A stretch of 64,000 bases of DNA from Daucus carota subsp. sativus (lineage: Eukaryota > Streptophyta > Magnoliopsida > Apiales > Apiaceae), in NCBI RefSeq assembly GCF_001625215.2, contig NC_030385.2, positions 3,093,135-3,157,134 of the forward strand. The letters are read 5' to 3'. Each line of letters opens with the position of its first letter. Position 1 is the first letter of the stretch. Positions 1 through 12,339 of this stretch are shown piece by piece. Below the pieces are notes generated by a model, which worked only from the letters and a program-made list of their open reading frames with translations, was not told the origin of the DNA and did no database searches. The translations under genes and the position numbers were made by a program.

Positions 1-137
1 ATGGTACATCACAATACTGATGATTAAGTTGATTGTCGGTGATTTCATAGTGTTTGAGTATATGCCTTGGTATCGTGAGAGGACTTTGAGGTTCATTACT
101 CGTTTGGGTGCACTTCATGTCTAGCTAGTATGTATTA

Positions 138-1208
138 GAGTAATTTACAGTTTGCACCCTATAAGTTTAAGTGCCTTTTCGATTTGGTCTCAAACAAAAT
201 TTTTTGTCAATACGCACCCTAATGTTTAAAAAGTGCTTCAATATGCACCTCTTTGACCATATTCCGTTAAGTTGCCTGTTAAAATTTACGGCGGTAGAGG
301 CAAAACAATAATTTGTATGGAAAGAATCATTAGAAGGAAGTCTACAAAATTACTGTTTTACCTCTGCAACCGTTAACTGGAAACGTGTATGGGCTTTATG
401 AAAATATAACTAAAAACTTACCGTGTTTTTTCTCTCTACAATTTTCACTTCACTTGTATTTTCAACTACATACTACTACAACGAACAAACTTATTTATAG
501 GCTACACAAGACATGCACGCATCATGGCTTACATATACTGCATTTAATAGAAGTCTACTAACTGATATATATGTGTACCAGCATAGTCTACAACCTACCT
601 TATTTCCTCAAAGACTTGTGTAGCTGCACTTTGGTTTCCTTCAGCCCACCTTATATTTAGGAGCTCTCTGTCTCTTTCACATTTGCCAGCCACCTTTTTC
701 CCCTGGAACGTACATGACCAACTCCTTAAGCTATATATTTTAAACTTTATCTCCAAGCTGTAGTTTTTTTTTTATTCTTTTACACACATATAGATAATAT
801 AACATATTCAAACTTATTAGTAAATAAGAGTTTGATTTCTAACACTCCCCCTCAAACTCGAATTTCCATTCCGAGCTTCTTTTTCTTTCGCTTTGTGAAA
901 AATTCCCCACTGCAACGAGTTCATGAATATATCATCTAAAATTTCTTTGGGTATATATGTAGTTAACTTGTCTTGTAATTTTGTGATGCACAGATTCCCG
1001 AATTTTGTTGCTTTCATCGATTGCCTTAACACAAAACACTAAATCATCAACAGTTATTTGTATCGGTACAGTCAACTTGACGGAGGATGGTTGAAAGGGT
1101 GCATATCGAAGCGCTTTTTAAACATTGGGGTGGATATTGACAAGAAATATTGTTTCAGACCAAATTGAAAAGCGCTTAAACTTATGGGGTGCAACCTGTA
1201 AATTACTC
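138..1208. mobile_element. Mutator-like element with long terminal inverted repeats
   Basis: The first ~155 bases (138-290) and the last ~135 (about 1075-1208) are inverted copies of each other, both starting GAGTAATTTACAG. They are flanked by a 9-bp target duplication with one mismatch, TATGTATTA (129-137) and TATGTACTA (1209-1217). Long TIRs plus a 9-bp duplication are the hallmark of Mutator-like elements. No transposase is visible, so it is non-autonomous. The interior includes a fragment of a copia element (separate entry). Confidence 0.8.
780..1040 (-). repeat. Copia retrotransposon 3'-end fragment captured in the Mutator-like element
   Basis: On the minus strand a short open frame (817-1032) runs into a polypurine tract GAGGGGGAG (about 847-855), followed at once by TGTTAGAAATC, which looks like the start of a copia LTR. 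The polypeptide ending in LRGSVRNQTLIY resembles the tail of copia polyproteins that read into the polypurine tract. Nothing upstream of this tail is present. The copia assignment rests on the tract plus TG start, not on a full domain. Confidence 0.5.
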
Positions 1209-1217
1209 TATGTACTA

Positions 1218-2087
1218 TTATACATACTATCATCTCTTCATTTTTTGTGAGTTGTTTTATAAGCCGCAGTAGTAGTAGTATATATTTGTTGTAATAGTTG
1301 TGGTTTGATTTTTTTTTTCTTATTCGTTCGCTTTTTAAGTTTAAACAAAATACGATATAGCGTTTTAAAATATGCCAAACCAAGAATGATGTAGCATTTT
1401 AAATATGCCAAACTTGAGTTTGTATATGTATATAGAACATTGGAAATCGTAGTTTAAGAATATTTGCAGAAAAATATTTTAAAAGTTGTTTTGAAAACAG
1501 AAAATGAAAAATATTTTGGGGGTAATTTTTTCTTTTTCAAAAATGACCATGTAAAAGAGAGAAACTCTAAAATCATTCATCACTCAAAACCTGGAACAGA
1601 ATGATAGACCATCCACTACAAGGACGTTGGCTAAAATTGTGATAAAATAATATAAAATACCGCTTATGTGAAATTTTGTGAACTTGTAGACGTTATGCTT
1701 TGATGGTTCTGTATACAATAATCGACTATATTTTAAAAGTAGTACGTTATTATTATTTCAAGTTATATATAAAATATATTATTTTATTATGGTAATAAAC
1801 GATGTGGAACTTCTTACAGTATTTCTAAATTCGACAAATATAACCCATGTCTCAGGGGTTGATTAAATTTTAAGACAATGGAAATACGTAGTTGGAGTGA
1901 AGGATTTTTCACATATTCAATATATTTCTTTTATGGTATCATTTATCCAATTTTAGCCAAGGATTTTGAAGGGTTAGACCGAGATGCTATTACATTGCAA
2001 ATTTTAAAGCTTTCACACTAACATAATGATTTATATATCCAGACACATCTTGTTGGCCATGACATGACAATACTATTATTAAAATAA
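1218..2087. other. Non-coding AT-rich stretch
   Basis: No open frame or recognisable repeat end was found between the Mutator-like element and the Stowaway MITE. Confidence 0.6.
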
Positions 2088-2089
2088 TA

Positions 2090-2339
2090 CTCCCTCCGTT
2101 TCAATTTACATGTCCACTTCGAAGAAAATTTTTTGTTTCAAATTACTTGTCCAATTCAACTTTCAATGCAAAATCATATTTCAAAAGTCAATTCTACTCC
2201 ACATATCTCTTATTTATATTTCCCAGATCAATCTCACTCCACATATTTTGATCATTTAATGCAATTAATTTGTGAACAACCACTTTTCTTAAACTGTGTA
2301 ATTTTTCTAAGGTGAACATCTAATTTGAAACGGAGGGAG
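2090..2339. mobile_element. Stowaway-type MITE (250 bp)
   Basis: The element starts CTCCCTCCGTTTCA and ends with the inverse, TGAAACGGAGGGAG in imperfect form. It is bounded by a TA dinucleotide on each side (2088-2089 and 2340-2341), as expected for Stowaway/Tc1-mariner MITEs. The inner sequence is AT-rich and non-coding; a 60-codon open frame inside it is not a gene. Confidence 0.88.
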
Positions 2340-2341
2340 TA

Positions 2342-4692
2342 ATAAATTCCAACTTACGATCTGTTGATTGAGGATAATTAATCAACAAAGATAAGTTCGT
2401 GGCCGATTATCAAGATCTAATATGGTGGTTGATCGATGAAGAACCCGCCAGAGTGCGATGGTTATGTGTTAATTGGCGGACAAAATGAAAGGGATTGTAG
2501 GGTGATTATTTGCTCTCAACTTTTTGATCTATTTCATAAGCCTAAATACCATCTAATTATACATGAATTCATACGTAATTTTTGAAGTTCAAGAAACCTA
2601 ACCTATTCGAGGTAGGTTTTTTGTGGATGGGCCTATCGCTAAGGTAGTGGCAATAATCCAGACAAGTCCTTTAGAGTCTTTTGAAGAGGAGGTTCCAATA
2701 TGATCGGAGGAAGTGTGCATCACCCTAAGACCCTGCATAAGGGTCAATAGCTTGTTCCAACTAAGTAACTAACCGTATGTAGTAGCTTGTAGTAGCTTGT
2801 TCCAACTAGGTAACTAACTGTACATGAGAATATCCTAGAAAATATCCTAGAAGAAGACACATGATATATATAGTCATGACCATATCTTAGCGTGTGTAGA
2901 TGAACCCTTACCCCCGGTGAGCTTAGCCCACTAGAATAAATGGTAAGGTCTCTCCTTAAACACCATGACATATATATGATCATCTTAATCCCGGATGAGG
3001 ATGACTCATTAGATAAGATATGTGATCATCTTCGATTATCCGCGGAAGACCTTCAACAAATAATATGATCATCTCAAGAACCTGCATGAGCATAACATGA
3101 TAAAATATATGATCTAAGATTATAGATCATTATCATAATTTCTCATCGAATAACCTCCGTTATAAGGTTTTCAAGTATTTTATTGAGCATACCCCTCATG
3201 GATAGGCGGTCTTCCAACACAAGCCTATTAATGTATCACAACCATTTATCTTCTTCATCGATGATCCCCTAAGAGTAGTGTGCTTTCTCATTTTCAATTT
3301 CCTACAGCCCCCACCCTTTCAGGAAGGAAGGGCTCATTCTTTTCTCGATTTTGATTTCCTGTTTTATTTGCCCTCTGTTGTAAACAACGGCCACTATGAG
3401 CCCATCCGATCCATTAAAACATAATTAAATTTTGGCTATTGACACAATGTCCAGCAGAATAATTATGAAAGAAACATAAGTCATGAATCATGACTAGCAT
3501 GAACCCATTGATAACCAACATTATACAAACCTGCATTTATCATAAGGTCGTATCATTCTCAAAATGTTGAATTCAATCGAAAATTATGAATAGAGTATCT
3601 CGCTTCTATTCAAGACTATTTGGGGGTAGTTTGACCCCAAGTCTAAAAGAGGTGCTGTAACCAATATCTAATACCAACATATCTTCTCTTGTAGCCTTTA
3701 AAGAAAATTTTCATATAATTGCCTCCCTTATTTCGCAACATTGAGATCTTAATACGACATAAAGCTCATTTTCATGATCGAAAGCCCTTGACTTTAACAT
3801 GATGCTTGAGAATCTCCATGTGACATTCACAAGCATTGCCTTTAAATAAATTATAAATCTCGAATATATGAGGTTTAAACCCTCTCATAATATGAGATTT
3901 GAAATTTAAAAATATATAATTATTTAATGATATATGGGCATAAATATATATACGTACAGTGTAATATATACAATATTGAAGATAACCTAATTTGTTGTGG
4001 AAAGAAATCTAATTAATTAGGAACAAAAATAGCCTATTATATCAAAACAACATAAGTATATTATGGAAATTGTGGCCTTCAAGCCACTAAACCTTAAAAA
4101 CAACTAATTCTAACAAAGAAGTTTGAAGTTTCTATAATTTATCATAACCCAAGTTTTTTGGACAAAAACTCCTATACCTAATTGAAATATAAGGCTCTCA
4201 AATCCTGTATAAAAAACTAACCCTCAATCAAAATTATGTCTTTTAACTTGATTGTCAACTTAGCGTGAGATATGTAGACAACTCATAAGAACCGACAGGC
4301 TCTACAATTATATGTTACAAGGGTAATGAAAAGTCGAACATTAATGCACGCACGTACTAAATGGCAGAAATGTGAAAAGCCCAAGAGTCATCCAATACAT
4401 AACAATTAACATAGAATAATATTGTTAATTATCCATTTTACTGGAATATTAGAATTGAAAATGATCAGATGGAAACTAAATCAAGTATGCTTAATGGTCC
4501 TTAAAAGTTTGTGACGGGTGATGAGCAGAATGTAAAGAGAAATTACAAGGCATGTGTTTAGATAAAGTTGAATCCATTCGGGGTATGGAGAAAATTCTGC
4601 TGGTTGATAAAAAGAGAGTATATATTAGCAAATTCGAATCCAAATATATAGACTAACATAAACCATATAAAAGATCAATCAAGTTAAATTAT
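2342..4692. other. Gene-free stretch, probably degenerate repeats
   Basis: No credible coding sequence is seen. A short local direct repeat around TAGCTTGTTCCAACTA lies at 2748-2815. The part at about 2700-3450 has the uneven composition of a degenerate LTR, but I found no terminal TG/CA pair or primer-binding site, so no element is called. Confidence 0.5.
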
Positions 4693-4855
4693 CTAAACCT
4701 GGGCCATGTGTATTATAATTGTATAGATGGTTATATCTGCGATTGAATCCAAACAATTGCAATAACCATAATGCATAAAATAGAAGCACTTATCTGCCTC
4801 AGGCCTTCCAAGGTAGTTTTGTTTCCTAAGCTTCCTATCTTTCAAATCTATAGGA
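4693..4855 (-). pseudogene. CCCH zinc-finger exon-1 fragment
   Basis: On the minus strand this matches the second half of exon 1 of the CCCH array genes, including the stretch reading CFYFMHYG and the exon end with the CCTGGGCC splice context. It has many substitutions; the cysteine after the first spacer has become part of YCNC and the finger is destroyed. Homology stops where a CACTACAAGAAAA motif begins. It is a scrap of another paralog, not a gene. Confidence 0.65.
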
Positions 4856-4868
4856 CACTACAAGAAAA
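4856..4868 (+). repeat. CACTA-type transposon terminus motif
   Basis: CACTACAAGAAAA equals the canonical end of plant CACTA elements, and it sits exactly where homology of the exon-1 scrap to exon 1 stops. The matching opposite end and 3-bp target duplication were not found nearby, so this may be an orphan end left by rearrangement. Confidence 0.45.
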
Positions 4869-4902
4869 GCAGCTACATCAACATTTTGTGTGTGTCCCTA
4901 TG

Positions 4903-5510
4903 AGTTCAAGAATCCGGAGATGTAGGAAACAAGTCAGGAGATTGGGTTCTGGAAATGTAGGAAATTAACAAATCAAGCAGCTGGGGCTCAGCATTGTTTG
5001 AGGTACCCAATGGATTGCCATACAAACCTTTGTTAGCATTGTCTTCCAGCACAGAGGGTGGCACTTCTGTCATTCCGTTGCCAGGGAGAAGTGCATACTG
5101 CCCATGAGAGTTGCACTGCTGAATCTGAGTTGGATAGGTCAACTTTTGGACTACATCAGCACCGGAATTTTAGGAGCTAGGTTTGAACAACAGAGGTGTG
5201 TTGTTTGGTGTTTTTGTTCTTGATTGTTTTGGGGGAGTTGGAAGAACAAGCATCCATGACTGACATTTGGAGAGATACTTCTGTATAGGCTTCTTGTTTA
5301 GTGCATGTGGAGGTATGTTCAGATCCTTTATATATAGCAAACTTGCACCGACCATAATGCACAAAATTAGAAGCAATTTTTCACCTCTGCCCTTGTGGGG
5401 TACTTCTTTCAACACCATAGGACCTCCTTTTGCATTCTTCGTTCCATTTACCCGATCCTTCAGAGATGAGTCTATATCTCTTGGCTCAAAACATCAGCAT
5501 TCTTGGACCC
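4903..5510 (-). pseudogene. Broken CCCH zinc-finger paralog (copy 1)
   Basis: The minus-strand sequence at about 5320-5510 aligns with exon 1 of the array genes (MVLK..., YGRCKF), but the finger is frameshifted and lacks the later Cys and His ligands. Downstream, one frame runs from 5418 to the stop at 4906 with a single in-frame stop at 5170-5172. It passes through LPGNGMTEVPPSVLEDNA and EPQLLDL. That tail is absent from genes A-E, so this is a different paralog whose 3' part is fused directly to the finger exon. Premature stop plus frameshift make it a pseudogene. A near copy lies at 13589-14240. Confidence 0.7.
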
Positions 5511-5625
5511 CAATCGTTCAATATTTTGTGGACTTCATAGACATAGGACACACACACACACGGGTCCTACTCTACTAGAAACCAAATTAAAATAAAAACC
5601 TACAAACTAGTGATTAGAACAATTA

Positions 5626-6080
5626 GGCTTAATGACCTTTTAGCCCTCAAAGTATGGGTGGAAGTTCCGATGCGGTCTCGAAGTCTAAAAACGTACCTTT
5701 CGACCCTCAAAGTATTTTTGTCGTACCTTTTAGCCCTTTTAAAAATACCGGTATAAATTGGGGGATAAACTTGACAATTCATATTCGGGGTAAAGTTTGG
5801 GCGTACCTTTTAACCGTTAAAGTATACATCTCGTTCCTTTTAACCCCTAAAGAATACATTAAAATACATTAGATGTTCCTTTTAGCCCTTAATGTTTAAT
5901 GCCCCTTTTAACCCTCACGTGTGAAATGTCAACTTTGTCCACCCTGTTATATACCGGTATACGCCATAAGGGCTAAAAGGTACGACAAAGATACTTTGTG
6001 GGTCTAAAGGTACGTTTTTAAACTTCAAGGCCGCATCAGAATTTACACCCAAACTTCAAGGGCTAAAAGGTCATTAAGCC
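5626..6080. mobile_element. Mutator-type MITE with long TIRs (copy 1)
   Basis: The ends are inverted copies over at least 120 bp (GGCTTAATGACCTTTTAGCC at the left, its inverse at the right). They are flanked by a perfect 9-bp target duplication GAACAATTA (5617-5625 and 6081-6089). Inside are further inverted segments around the palindrome TACCGGTATA. It has no coding capacity. The same insertion with the same target duplication is at 14353-14808, so it predates duplication of this region. Confidence 0.85.
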
Positions 6081-6089
6081 GAACAATTA

Positions 6090-7639
6090 TATTTAGTGAT
6101 TGATTCATTTTTTTCACTTAAATAAATACATATATACACATTACTTTCCGATCATCACGAGCACAGTTAATTCCGGCCATCACTAAACTCAACGATTTAG
6201 TACAAATAGGGGACAATAATTTATTTATTTATTTAAAAATACAATAAAAAGAGCATATATTCGTTAGATTGTATAGATGTGAAGGTGGGAAAAGAGATGA
6301 GGGTCTGCAAAGAGGCTGGTGGCGAATATGAACCGAGATGAAGAGAGAAAGAAGAAGGAAGCCATGAGCGGAGGGGTGGAGTAGGCCGCAGTATGTTTGA
6401 AGAAGTGGTAGAACAACGGTGGAGATGGTGATGGGCACACAGCTAGCTAGTTTGTAGGTTTATAGTTAACAGTGGTTTGTATTTGAGCAAATGCCTTGTA
6501 TATATAGGGTCTTGTTCAAATGAAAACCTATGTTATTGTGAGATATTGGATCCATTCCTGATCACTCATTTTATATCTTATATCATTCTATCACCACACA
6601 TTAGTTTTTAATATTTAAATATTTTATCACCATCTTCATTCTAACTCCACCACCTGCCACCCCAACCACCATTTCGAGCCACCACCACCTCCGACGACCA
6701 CCATAAAATCACAATCGGCAAAAATAAAATCACCACCGTCAAACCAAAAATCACCATCGGAAAATAAAAAAAATCGGCTTGAGAAATGAAATCATAATGA
6801 ATGTAAAATATCTATATAATTATGAGATGGGATAGAGCATAAATAAATACACCTTAACTACAAAAACAAAAAAGTTAAAATAGCTTTAAAAAATTGAGTT
6901 GTGTTAAATAGACGACAAGACCCCTTATTTATACAAAAAAATTGAAAAAATTAAGATTTTTTGATAACAAGTTGAATTCTTAAATTTTTTTTTTATTGTG
7001 GGACAAGTATATAGGTTTTCCTCCTATTTCCTTTGCCTTCTTCTTTATTTTTCCTTTTTCAATTTGAATTCGTGTTTTATTGAATTTCCTACAAATACAT
7101 TAAAAATAATCAATTAACCAACAAGATTATCGAAAAAAACAAACAATAAGTATACAAAAAGATATCCACAAGTTAGTTGTGTTAGACCCCTCCCCAGCTT
7201 GGCACACTTGTCTTTATTAGTAGAATTCGAATAACAAAATTTTTATAAACAAATCCAAAATATGAGTTTTAAGGACATTGAAATATATGACATGTGAGAC
7301 TAGTCTCCATAATATCCTAAAAAAAGAAACCAAATAAAATCAAAATATCATCCAAATACATGAGTATAGTATAAATAATTCTTTAAAACATCCTAAAGTG
7401 ATAAATTGTTGGTTAACCATTACTAGGAAGTGAACTGAAAAGGCGTCCAAGGGAGACTAACCATCATGTCTGCATGATTCACAGACTAGTTACTTATTTT
7501 GTTTATACAAACTAATAAAACCTTACAGTTTTGTGATAGCAAAGAAAGACTCAAATAGCAATAAAATGTTTCAGAGCAGGCATGTACTGATGATAAAATA
7601 GAAACCTTATGCAGAAAATAAGGCTGCTGCATCAGAGAA
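6090..7639. other. Spacer between broken paralog and gene A
   Basis: No gene was found. The first part matches 14818-15965, at an offset near 8.73 kb. A CCACC-rich low-complexity patch lies at about 6640-6770. At about 7235 the sequence jumps to the segment matching 16957 onward, so about 990 bp present in front of gene B is missing here. Confidence 0.6.
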
Positions 7640-10600
7640 TCAGTTTTTATCTTGAGTACTGTTCAGATCGGGAAGCTGGGGTTGGTGAGCTTGGTGGAAT
7701 CCAGAAGGAGGCACCTGATGAGCTTCCTGAATTCCATCAGCAGAGACCGGAGCCTCTTCAGATGCAGCAGGAGGAACAGTCTTGCCCAGATTTTTTGGAT
7801 GTTTGAAACTGCATGCTGGCCCCTCCTTGCAAACTCCGTAGTGACCATAGAATGGACAGACCTCCATATCCTGAATCATCAGGAATAAAAAAAGGTAAGA
7901 GTGAATTGCATTTTTCATCATGCCATTGTCAAAAATCAATTTCATATAAATATTTTAGAACATTATAATTTGCATCCATGAGTATAAGAACTCTATACAA
8001 ATAGCATCTTTTTTGTGTCTGTTCATCAAATTGGAGTGTTAAAATTAGTCAGCAATTACATATAAATATTTTCATATATGTTATATAGTTTAATTGATTT
8101 AATCGATCTACAGTAAATTTTGATGTTTCAACAAAAATAAGGCAAAAACTCATATAAAAAGTTATTAGTATATTACCAGTCATCTTAAGGTGGTAGAAAA
8201 AAGTTGATCAAGTAGTTTTGGAATATTGAAGGACATTAACTATAATGTTTAAACAAAAAATCAGGCAAAAACACATATAAAAAGTTATTAGTAACTCCGA
8301 TATTACCCGTCATCTTAACAACCTGGTAGGAAAAAAATATCTCATTAAGTAGTTTGGAATATTGAAAGGCATGAACTAATCAATGTTTCATCAAAGTATG
8401 AGGCAAAAACACATACAGATCTTAGAGGCAGGCCTCCGTCATTTAGATCCTCTTCTTGTTTTGGAGGCACTCTTTCTTGGTTTGGGTGGAAAGGCTTGGC
8501 AGAAGCTGCTGCAGCTTTCATGGAAAAGGTTGGAGGAATTGACTCGCTCCTTTCTTTGTTTTGCCCAACAGGAACCTTCATTAAATTAAGGAAAAGAAAT
8601 AGCACAGAAAATTATATCATCGAAGTTATATTCTGAATGCTTACACAGTTATATTGCCCAACAAATATATACACGGGGGGTTAAAGTATGTATATGTTCT
8701 ATTGATTCTCAACAGGGAAAGCTCAAATTTAATGAGCTAACCAATTGGGACATGCAGCATAATTAAGCAGTCTAATATACTACTAATTAAATACCTGATT
8801 TCCACTCCATTCAGAGTAAGGAGAAATTGGAGCTTCTTGATACCAGTAGGGGTCAACCAGACCAATTTCGTTTACTGTTGGTCCAAATGACCAGCTTGGC
8901 ATAGTATCTTCCATAGGTACATATCCAGAAAGAGGGAATCCTCCTTCCATGGTAGATGGTTCCGATTGATCAAACCAACCGTTAAAACCATAATTGCTTG
9001 AACCGTTATATGTGTAGTGAGGATAATATTCATTCATTCCCTGATGAATTGTGTAAACAATGTCGTCAGTAACATAACTTAGTCTAAAGTACTGCAAGTT
9101 AAACATCAAAATCCTTTTTTCTCAAAAGAGTAGTGTTATAATTTTGTTGAACGAGGATTAACTTATGAATTTGTTCTAAGAAATATACATGAGCAATTAT
9201 AATGAAATTACAAGAACTTGACATAATTACTGCATTATGTTCAATAAGTGTTAGAGTTTCTTTAGATAACTTTAAAATTTTGAGTCTTATTTTTATATGT
9301 TAATTTTAAAGTAGTATGGTAGAGTTGTCAAGAAAAATGAATATGGAATGTATATTACGATGTCCTTGATGCTAAAAACTAAAAGGTTGAAGAAAAGAAA
9401 AATTGTACCGGAGGAATTGCTGGGCCAGGAATATTAAATCCCGAATCCGGAGTCACCACAGTTTCATCCAGACACGCTTCAGGTGTTAGATACTACAGGT
9501 ATATCAGGGAAAAAAAATATAAATTGCTAACAGAATCATTCATTCATGTAGATATAGAGCTCAATATGCAAGCATCTTAATATATAATTGTCTCTAAGAA
9601 AAAAAATGTGTACAGATTTTGATATAAAGCACCTAGTTAAGCATCATGGGACGTAAGAAAATATTTATATTGTTAAAGATTACCAGATACTAAGTGGACC
9701 ATATAATAATCCATTATTATTGTTCAATAGAGAAACAATAGTAATCCATTACTATTGTTGAGAAGGGCAACTATTATGATCCTTTAAAAATTGTACTTGA
9801 GAGCAACAAAATGACTTCCTAAATTTAAAGACCTAGGCAGGAATATACTGTAAACAAGAACTACAATAGAACATGTGCAAATTTAACCTCATTCACTTCT
9901 ATTGCGAGGCATAGATATCTTTCTTTTTTTAATACCATAACCGGAGATTTGGGCTACAAGTCATTGTCACAAGTCTTGTCGACACAAGGTTTTGTCATGG
10001 AAACCTCAAGCAAGGATAATACAGTGTTCCCAATTTTATACTGATTCTATGATAATCGTCAAAGCCTACATGTACGAAGCTAAGACATAGTCATCCACAA
10101 TCAGACAATTGCACTATATAAGATATAATCCCTGTGAACAATGGGAGTTTTGAGTCAAGAACGAAGATATCAACTTTCCACCTAGCACGATAAGAGGAAC
10201 TTATGCCCAATCACAATTCTAGGCTTTAGTAAATCTAATAAATATTCTTAGTGTACCACGAGATGGGATAACTTTATGCAAAAATGATTGATGTTTTACG
10301 TGATTCTGTTAGAGTATATAAGAATCAATGTTCAAATCCAAAACCTGATCACTAGATATACGACCAAAACAAACATATAAAGAACTTGGTCTTAAGTTTC
10401 CTGCATTCTAATATATTGATTAAGGTAAATCAATTTAAAGAACAGCCAAATTAAATTATTTTATACCTGGGCCACCTGATCGTATGGATGGTTATATCTG
10501 CAATTTAATCCAAACTTGCACCGACCATAATACATAAAATAGAAGCAATTATCCACCTCTGGCCTTGTGGGGTACTTCTGGTTCCGATGCTCTCCATCTT

Positions 10601-10808
10601 TCAACACCATAGGACCTCCTTCGGCATTCACCTTCTTTCCATTTACCGGATCCTTCATAGCTGAGTTCTGAACCTCTTGGCTCAAACCATCAGCATTCTT
10701 GGAACCTGGCACTTCTAGTCCCTGATAATCACTAAAATTAATTGTTCCAAAACACAAGACTTTGGGTTGGTTCCGAAAATGCTGGTTGCTACTTCCCTCC
10801 ATTGTCAC
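7640..10808 (-). CDS. CCCH array gene A: two-finger CCCH zinc-finger protein (353 aa)
   Basis: Exons on the minus strand: 10808-10467, 9492-9409, 9040-8795, 8575-8417, 7870-7640. All have GT-AG borders and phase 0, giving 353 residues. Two C-x8-C-x5-C-x3-H fingers are present: C88-C97-C103-H107 near the end of exon 1 (YYGRCKFGLNCRYNHP) and C282-C291-C297-H301 at the start of exon 5 (YGHYGVCKEGPACSFKHP). This spacing and the YP-x-RP lead-in are typical of the plant ZFN/HUA1 type, whose members usually have five or six fingers and bind RNA or DNA; here only two remain. The acidic, Tyr/Ser/Pro-rich middle (exons 2-4) has no known domain. Translation could start at Met1 or Met3; the second ATG has the better context (ACAATGG). 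Role inferred from the family: nuclear nucleic-acid binding. It is the most diverged of the five copies. Confidence 0.82.
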
Positions 10809-11007
10809 TCAAATTAAGAACTATAACCTCTAAGCTCAGAAAACAACCCCTCTTGTTCTCTCTCTGGTTAAGCATGCACACGCAGACTTGGGAAAAATCA
10901 TTCTCCAATGATGCCAATTCAAAGATAGAAAAGAAGAGTGTAGAATGTAGCATTAAATTGCAAGATCCAAAGGTAGATTTTGAAATGAGTTGCTGCAAGA
11001 TAGTCAT
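10789..11007 (-). promoter_or_regulatory. Conserved 5' flank with a possible overlapping upstream ORF
   Basis: The 5' flank of all five CCCH genes carries an intact 72-codon minus-strand frame that starts about 200 bp upstream and ends 20 bases past the CCCH start codon in a different frame. The equivalents are 20529-20747, 27095-27313, 35454-35672 and 40921-41139. If transcribed, it would limit initiation at the CCCH start. No clear TATA box is visible, so whether this is leader or promoter is unknown. Confidence 0.35.
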
Positions 11008-11830
11008 ATCTACTCACATTTTTATTGCAATTCTAATCTACTTATGTATGTGACTGAGATATTAATTTAGTTAGTTAGTTGCATCATACATGGAACTGGG
11101 CCCTCTTGCCATCTTATTTTGAACATTATGTAGTTTCAAGGGTGGGTGTTTCTTGTGTGGGCCAAAAGGCTGTAGTCGGTAGAAATGAAAAAATAAGCCC
11201 AATATTAGGTATAGGCACACAAAATATATTTTAACAAGGGAGCATATCATAATTCATAATGGAGTAGCATTCTATGAATCTACCATTATTTAAATAAATG
11301 AATATCCATAAATATCACAATACATAAATAAGAAATAAACTATTTGTGTTCATGTTATTTGTGCTCCATTTTTCCATCAAAACAAAATACTTCTCTCTTG
11401 ATTTCACCCAAAATATGACATGATGACAACAACAATTATCACTTCAATCAATGTAAGTATATAATAAATCTTTACTTATTCTTCTAGAATTTAATTATAT
11501 GTGCATTGCTATGAATCATTTGATTTATATATGTGTGCATTTTTGTTTGTTTGTATTTTTCTTTATGTACATATTGAAATTGATATGTATATTATGTAGA
11601 TGTATTATGATCGAAGTTGGATCCCTAGACAAAAAATACCCGATGGTTATGGATTTGCGGAGGAATATAATGAGGGGTTAAATATTTCATGTGGAATTTG
11701 CACGAAGCAATTCTAAGGAACCGCATGATCCAAATCTTCTTATTAGATGTCCTTACAATACATATAGAAATAAATTACACAAACTCATTCTAGATGTCGA
11801 ATTCCACTTATTTGCAACCGATTTTCTAAA
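11008..11830. other. Upstream flank of gene A, then unique sequence
   Basis: Up to about 11360 the sequence matches the upstream flanks of genes B-E. Beyond that it is unique AT-rich DNA with only short chance open frames. Confidence 0.55.
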
Positions 11831-12339
11831 GAGTTATACCATATGACACTATTAAATTCAAGATTTTCTCTATAATTTTGGACAGATTTTCATAAGAGAT
11901 TTTGTCATTAGTTACAATCCGATAAATTAATCAAACCACAATATATGAAACCGGGGCCGCAGTAAACTTATGACAAAAATTCATAATAAATTCTGTCGTA
12001 AGATAACTACATGCGACCAACGGAAAATTCCTTCGCAAGATCAAAACCAAATATATGACAGAAGAAATTCACAATGCACATACGACCGAAGTTCCGTTGT
12101 GAAATGGCTATCTTACGAAGAACTTCACGCCATAATTTTACCTATTATTATAATGAATTGTGGGTCCCATCACGTAAACTTACCACGCTTGGTCTTACTT
12201 ATGAGCCATGTGGGAAACTGTGACGTTTTTTCGAGCTTACCACTTAAGCAAAAATGACGGAAGGTTTTCGTCATAAAGTGCTAACTTATGATGGATTTAG
12301 GCTTAGTTTCCGTCATAAATACCCGGTTTTATTGTAGTG
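11830..12339. mobile_element. CACTA transposon end (one terminus plus subterminal repeats)
   Basis: The right edge read inward is CACTACAATAAAACCGGGT, a CACTA-family terminus. The adjoining ~400 bp contain many short units around TATGACGGAA, TCGTAAGA and CATACGACC in both orientations, as in CACTA subterminal regions. No left terminus or 3-bp duplication was found, so the left limit is approximate and the element is probably truncated. No transposase is seen. Confidence 0.6.

Noticed and set aside
2700..3450. Solo LTR of a gypsy element
   Set aside because: The composition is suggestive, but no TG/CA ends, target duplication, primer-binding site or polypurine tract was found.
7652..7888. Plus-strand frames of 60-80 codons over the last CCCH exons
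   Set aside because: These are antisense shadows of exon 5; the minus strand has zinc ligands, splice sites and phase.
10742..11053. 103-codon plus-strand frame over CCCH exon 1, present in all five copies
   Set aside because: It overlaps the coding exon antisense, its conservation follows from the exon and recent duplication, and it has no recognisable domain.
4856..12339. One complete 7.5-kb CACTA transposon carrying gene A
   Set aside because: The flanking triplets do not match and the two ends differ beyond the first bases; kept only as a finding to test.
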